A DNA stretch of 9,508 nt from contig JALHTA010000424.1 in the NCBI GenBank assembly GCA_022865545.1, positions 1 through 9,508 of the forward strand, read 5' to 3'. The notes under the pieces were generated by a model. The model had not been told where the DNA came from, ran no database searches, and worked only from the letters and a program-made list of their open reading frames with translations. This DNA comes from Actinomycetota bacterium (GTDB lineage: Bacteria; Actinomycetota; Humimicrobiia; Humimicrobiales; Humimicrobiaceae). This document shows positions 6,766 through 9,508 of this stretch, piece after piece (position 1 is the first letter of the stretch; every line of letters starts with the position of its first letter). A program made the position numbers and the translations under genes.

Positions 6766-6885
6766 TATTTTTGAATTTTGTAGTAATTATTCTGGCATTA
6801 AAATGTTGTACAGGCAGGTAAGAATATTTGTCAGATGTTTGTTCTTTTACTGCAAATAATTGAAAATTTCTACAACTATCAAATT

Positions 6886-7368
6886 ATGGAAGAAGAAAAA
6901 AAATTCTATACCGTCAAGGAGACCACCGAAATACTGGGGATCAGTGAAAATGAGATCCTACGGATTATCGAGTCCAAGAAGATACCTGTACTAAAAGTGG
7001 GGAGGGCCTTGAGGATCAGTGGAGAAAATATCCATAAATTCCTTGAAGGCTCAGGAGAATCAGTACCGGTTCAGGAAACAGTAGTACTTGATCAGGAACT
7101 GAAAGAAGTATTTTCCCCTGACTCGATTGAAGATGAAGAGACCAGTGATATTTCAGAACTTAGCTACAAGACAAGTGAATTAAAAGATGAATATGATGAG
7201 CTTCTTAAGAAAAAACAGGAACTTGAAGAAGACATAAACTACCTGCAGATCGAATATGAAGAATTCAGAGAAAAGATGAAAAAACTGGTTGTGGAAGAAT
7301 TAAAATCACTTCTTAAAAAAATAGATAATGGGAAATTAGATTTAGAGGAAAAATCTTTCAAAGAGTGA
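6886..7368 (+). CDS. Excisionase-type HTH protein with coiled-coil tail
   Basis: Encodes 160 residues from ATG 6886. Residues 7-55 form a MerR-like/excisionase HTH_17 domain: FYTVKETTEILGISENEI, then IIESKKIPVLKVGRALRI and a closing helix IHKFLEG. This fold binds DNA and occurs in phage excisionases, BldC-type regulators and many small bacterial regulators. Residues about 56-90 are an acidic linker; about 91-147 form a heptad-rich coiled coil (ELKDEYDELLKKKQELEE and onward) that likely drives dimer or oligomer formation. No integrase lies beside it, so a regulatory or nucleoid role fits better than excision. No clear SD precedes ATG 6886 or the in-frame ATG 6835; 6886 is chosen because the HTH begins right after it. 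It is 16 bases upstream of the GGDEF/HD-GYP gene, so the two are probably co-transcribed. Target sites are unknown. Confidence 0.8.
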   Translation: MEEEKKFYTVKETTEILGISENEILRIIESKKIPVLKVGRALRISGENIHKFLEGSGESVPVQETVVLDQELKEVFSPDSIEDEETSDISELSYKTSELKDEYDELLKKKQELEEDINYLQIEYEEFREKMKKLVVEELKSLLKKIDNGKLDLEEKSFKE

Positions 7369-7384
7369 TTTTTATGGCCTAAAG

Positions 7385-9250
7385 ATGGATATTGAAAAGA
7401 TAACAAAGACTCAATTGATCAATAAATTAATTGAGCAACACCAAAGAATTAAAAGGCTTGAGAGAAGGTCTGAAGAAGAGATAGACCGTATAAAAAGCAC
7501 CCTGAAAGAGGATAATGGCAAATTCGAGAGCCTCACGGAAACTAACTCCATAGGAATCCTGACAATAGATGATAAAGGTATCATCAATTCATGTAATGAT
7601 TCGATCCTTGAATTCTCAGGGTACAGCAGAAGTAATCTCATTGGAAAATATTTCAGTAAAAGAGTCTCCATAAGCACAAAAGATATTCCCAAATATCTGT
7701 CGATCTTTAAAAACATACTATCCGGCAAGGAAGCAGAACCCTTTGAGATAGCACAGCATCACAAGGATGGGCAAATAAGATATGGTGAAGTATATTTTGG
7801 CCCCATAAAAGAAGGTAATGATAGAATATCAGGGTTTAAGCTCATTATACGGGATATATCAAACCTGAAGGAGCTTGAAGAGCAGTTAAAAGACTCTGAA
7901 GAGAAATTCGATGTTTTTCTCGAGACCTCAATAGATAGTATAGTTCTTCATGATAATGGCAAGATAATAAAAGTAAATCAGCCCTTCCTGGACCTTTTCA
8001 ATATAGACATCGACGATCTGAAAGGGAAATCTTTATTAGATTTTATTTCAGAAGATTGCCGCGATATTCTGGAAGAAAAGATCGAAGAAAGTTATAAAGG
8101 CGGTTTTGAGTTACACGGCCTTAAAAGTAGTGGAAGCAAGGTATATTTTGAAGTATCCGGACAAGATATTTTTTATGATGATAGGCTGGTCCGCATGGAG
8201 ATACTGCATGATATAAGCGATCTCAGGAAAGCTGAGAAGAAGATCAAATATTTAAAATTCCATGATAGTCTTACAGAACTATATAACCGTAGCTATCTTG
8301 AAAAAGTATTGGGTAATGTCTACCGCGAAAGACATCTTCCATTAAACTTTATCATCTGCGACCTGAATGGATTAAAACTGGTAAATGATACTTTTGGCTA
8401 TAATGAAGGAGATAAACTTCTAAAAAGGGTTGCAAAGATATTGAAATATTGTTCCAGGAAAGAAGATATAGTCGCCAGATGGGGAGGAGACGAATTTTTC
8501 ATCCTCCTGCCCCGGTCAACCCCCGGTGAAGTCGAAGATGTATTGTATAAGATAAGAAATATCTGTGCAAGCACCAAAGACCAGAAGATACCCTTGAACA
8601 TGTCGATGGGGATCTCGGCAAGGACCAGCCTGGAACAGAATTTCATAGAAGTCATAAGGGAAGCAGAAGACAATATGTACACTAATAAGCTTCTTGAAAG
8701 AAAGAGTATATATAATTCCATAATCACATCCTTTGAAAGAATGCTCTGGGAAAAAAGCCACGAGACAAGAGATCATGCCGAGCGCCTGAAAGGAATGATA
8801 GTCAGGCTGGGTAAGTCTATCAGTCTTCCGCAGAGTAAACTTGACGAACTCGTTTTGCTTTCAACCTTACATGATATCGGGAAAGTCGCAGTTCCTGACA
8901 GCATATTGATGAAAAAGGGCAAGCTGAATAAAGATGAATGGAAAGTAATCAGAAGACACCCTGAGATCGGATATAATATTGCAAAATCTACTCCTCAAAT
9001 AGCAATGGTCGCCGAAGATATCCTGGCACACCATGAATGGTGGGATGGAAGTGGATATCCGCAAAGCTTAAAAGGAGATGAAATACCTGTTAACTCCCGC
9101 ATAACATCCATTGTGGATGCCTATGATGTGATGACTATGGGAAGGCCTTACAAGGAACCAATTCCCATAAAAGATGCAAAGGAAGAATTAATAAGATGTG
9201 CAGGGACCCAGTTCAGCCCAGTTCTTGTTGATAAATTTGTGAGAATCTAA
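7385..9250 (+). CDS. PAS-PAS-GGDEF-HD-GYP c-di-GMP turnover protein
   Basis: Encodes 621 residues with no transmembrane segment, so a soluble sensor enzyme. An N-terminal coiled coil (1-45) precedes PAS 1 (about 46-160) and PAS 2 (about 174-282), each ending in a helical connector. A GGDEF diguanylate cyclase domain (about 284-440) has DLNGLKLVND (326-335), an intact GGDEF at 367-371 and a correctly spaced inhibitory I-site (R358, D361 in RKEDIVARWGGDEF). An HD-GYP phosphodiesterase domain (about 450-621) keeps H464, H496-D497 (LHDIGK), H525, H549-H550, GYP (557-559) and D578. By family knowledge it could make c-di-GMP from two GTP and also degrade it to pGpG or GMP, with the PAS signal setting the balance. 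The ligand or cofactor of the PAS domains is unknown. ATG 7385 has no good SD, so coupling to the HTH gene is possible. Its stop touches the start of the next gene. Confidence 0.93.
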   Translation: MDIEKITKTQLINKLIEQHQRIKRLERRSEEEIDRIKSTLKEDNGKFESLTETNSIGILTIDDKGIINSCNDSILEFSGYSRSNLIGKYFSKRVSISTKDIPKYLSIFKNILSGKEAEPFEIAQHHKDGQIRYGEVYFGPIKEGNDRISGFKLIIRDISNLKELEEQLKDSEEKFDVFLETSIDSIVLHDNGKIIKVNQPFLDLFNIDIDDLKGKSLLDFISEDCRDILEEKIEESYKGGFELHGLKSSGSKVYFEVSGQDIFYDDRLVRMEILHDISDLRKAEKKIKYLKFHDSLTELYNRSYLEKVLGNVYRERHLPLNFIICDLNGLKLVNDTFGYNEGDKLLKRVAKILKYCSRKEDIVARWGGDEFFILLPRSTPGEVEDVLYKIRNICASTKDQKIPLNMSMGISARTSLEQNFIEVIREAEDNMYTNKLLERKSIYNSIITSFERMLWEKSHETRDHAERLKGMIVRLGKSISLPQSKLDELVLLSTLHDIGKVAVPDSILMKKGKLNKDEWKVIRRHPEIGYNIAKSTPQIAMVAEDILAHHEWWDGSGYPQSLKGDEIPVNSRITSIVDAYDVMTMGRPYKEPIPIKDAKEELIRCAGTQFSPVLVDKFVRI

Positions 9251-9508
9251 TTGTCTTTATCAGGATTTAAGAAAATAATTTTTCGCCATTATACCATAAT
9301 CATCATTATTGCTATTGTGATCATGGTAGTGTTTACCAGCAATTGTAAGTCCTCTCCGGCTGTGAATGCCCAGAACGATCATATAGTTATTGCAAGCATA
9401 CTTCCGCTTGCCGGATTTGCAGAAAAAGTTGGAGGTCCGAAGATCGATGTTTTTGAAATGGTCCCTCCCGGGGCAAGTCCGCATACCTACGAACCCACAC
9501 CAGGACAA
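9251..9508 (+). CDS. ZnuA-type metal ABC transporter binding protein, 5' part
   Basis: The first 86 codons are visible; the rest lies beyond the window. The frame opens at TTG 9251 immediately after the TAA of the previous gene, so no earlier start is possible. GAGA (9241-9244) about six bases upstream is a weak SD. The N-terminus is basic (LSLSGFKKIIFRHY), followed by a hydrophobic stretch and a Cys at residue 32 in VFTSNC, a plausible but imperfect lipobox. The mature start IVIASILPLAGFAEKVGG and the motif PPGASPHTYEPTP are typical of cluster A-I binding proteins (ZnuA/TroA/PsaA), with the PHTYEP His as the first metal ligand. The substrate is Zn or Mn; the fragment cannot decide which. The permease and ATPase genes would be expected downstream. 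Zero spacing suggests co-transcription with the c-di-GMP gene. Confidence 0.85.
   Translation, partial: MSLSGFKKIIFRHYTIIIIIAIVIMVVFTSNCKSSPAVNAQNDHIVIASILPLAGFAEKVGGPKIDVFEMVPPGASPHTYEPTPGQ

Larger units (their letters stand above)
6629..6885 (+). other. Intergenic region between the vWA and HTH genes
   Basis: Holds a perfect 6-bp hairpin with a 3-base loop (CTGGTA/TACCAG, 6674-6688), a weak AU-rich terminator, and an extended -10 promoter. An ATG at 6835 is in frame with the HTH gene but has no SD, and the 17 residues it would add (MFVLLLQII...) do not belong to the HTH fold. Confidence 0.5.

Noticed and set aside
3836..6812. TGTTGTACA at 3836-3844 and again at 6804-6812 as a shared regulatory site
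   Set aside because: A 9-base match is expected many times by chance in a window of this size, and the flanks differ.
6886..7368. HTH protein as a phage or plasmid excisionase marking a mobile element
   Set aside because: There is no integrase, att-like repeat or other phage gene nearby. The long coiled-coil tail and the signalling neighbour fit a host regulator better.

Overview
The window is AT-rich bacterial DNA. Arg is usually AGA/AGG and Ile often ATA, Shine-Dalgarno (SD) sequences are mostly strong, TTG and possibly CTG serve as start codons, and promoters are of the sigma70/sigmaA type, often with a TGn-extended -10. The gene content (DUF4173-type membrane protein, small lipoprotein, zinc-dependent phospholipase C-like protein, PAS/GGDEF/HD-GYP sensor, metal-binding ABC lipoprotein) suggests a low-GC anaerobe, Firmicutes-like or from a related candidate phylum. 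No rRNA or marker gene is present, so the lineage is not resolved. I see no CRISPR array, tRNA or intact mobile element.

Layout. Bases 1-296 (minus) hold the 5' part of a two-helix membrane protein. A divergent promoter region (297-528) follows, then a DUF4173-type polytopic membrane protein (529-2007, plus). It converges on a lipoprotein with a DUF3887-like fold (2040-2486, minus). Upstream of that, on the same strand, is a zinc-dependent phospholipase C-family protein (2611-3600), which appears to start at CTG. Bases 3601-4264 contain no protein gene. On the minus strand this gap holds what looks like a complete small RNA gene: promoter (4037-4065), a structured body closed by a 14-bp stem, and a hairpin followed by eight U (ending near 3858). 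A plus-strand promoter near 4210-4238 then serves a large secreted or membrane-anchored von Willebrand factor A protein (4265-6628).

After a 257-base gap with a weak terminator and an extended -10 promoter comes a same-strand cluster: an excisionase-type HTH protein with a coiled-coil tail (6886-7368), a PAS-PAS-GGDEF-HD-GYP protein with both catalytic sites and the inhibitory I-site intact (7385-9250), and the start of a ZnuA-type metal-binding protein (9251-9508, cut by the window edge). Gaps are 16 and 0 bases, which suggests one transcript linking a DNA-binding protein, c-di-GMP turnover and zinc/manganese uptake.

The most novel item is the untranslated structured RNA at 3858-4032. I could not match it to any RNA family I know.
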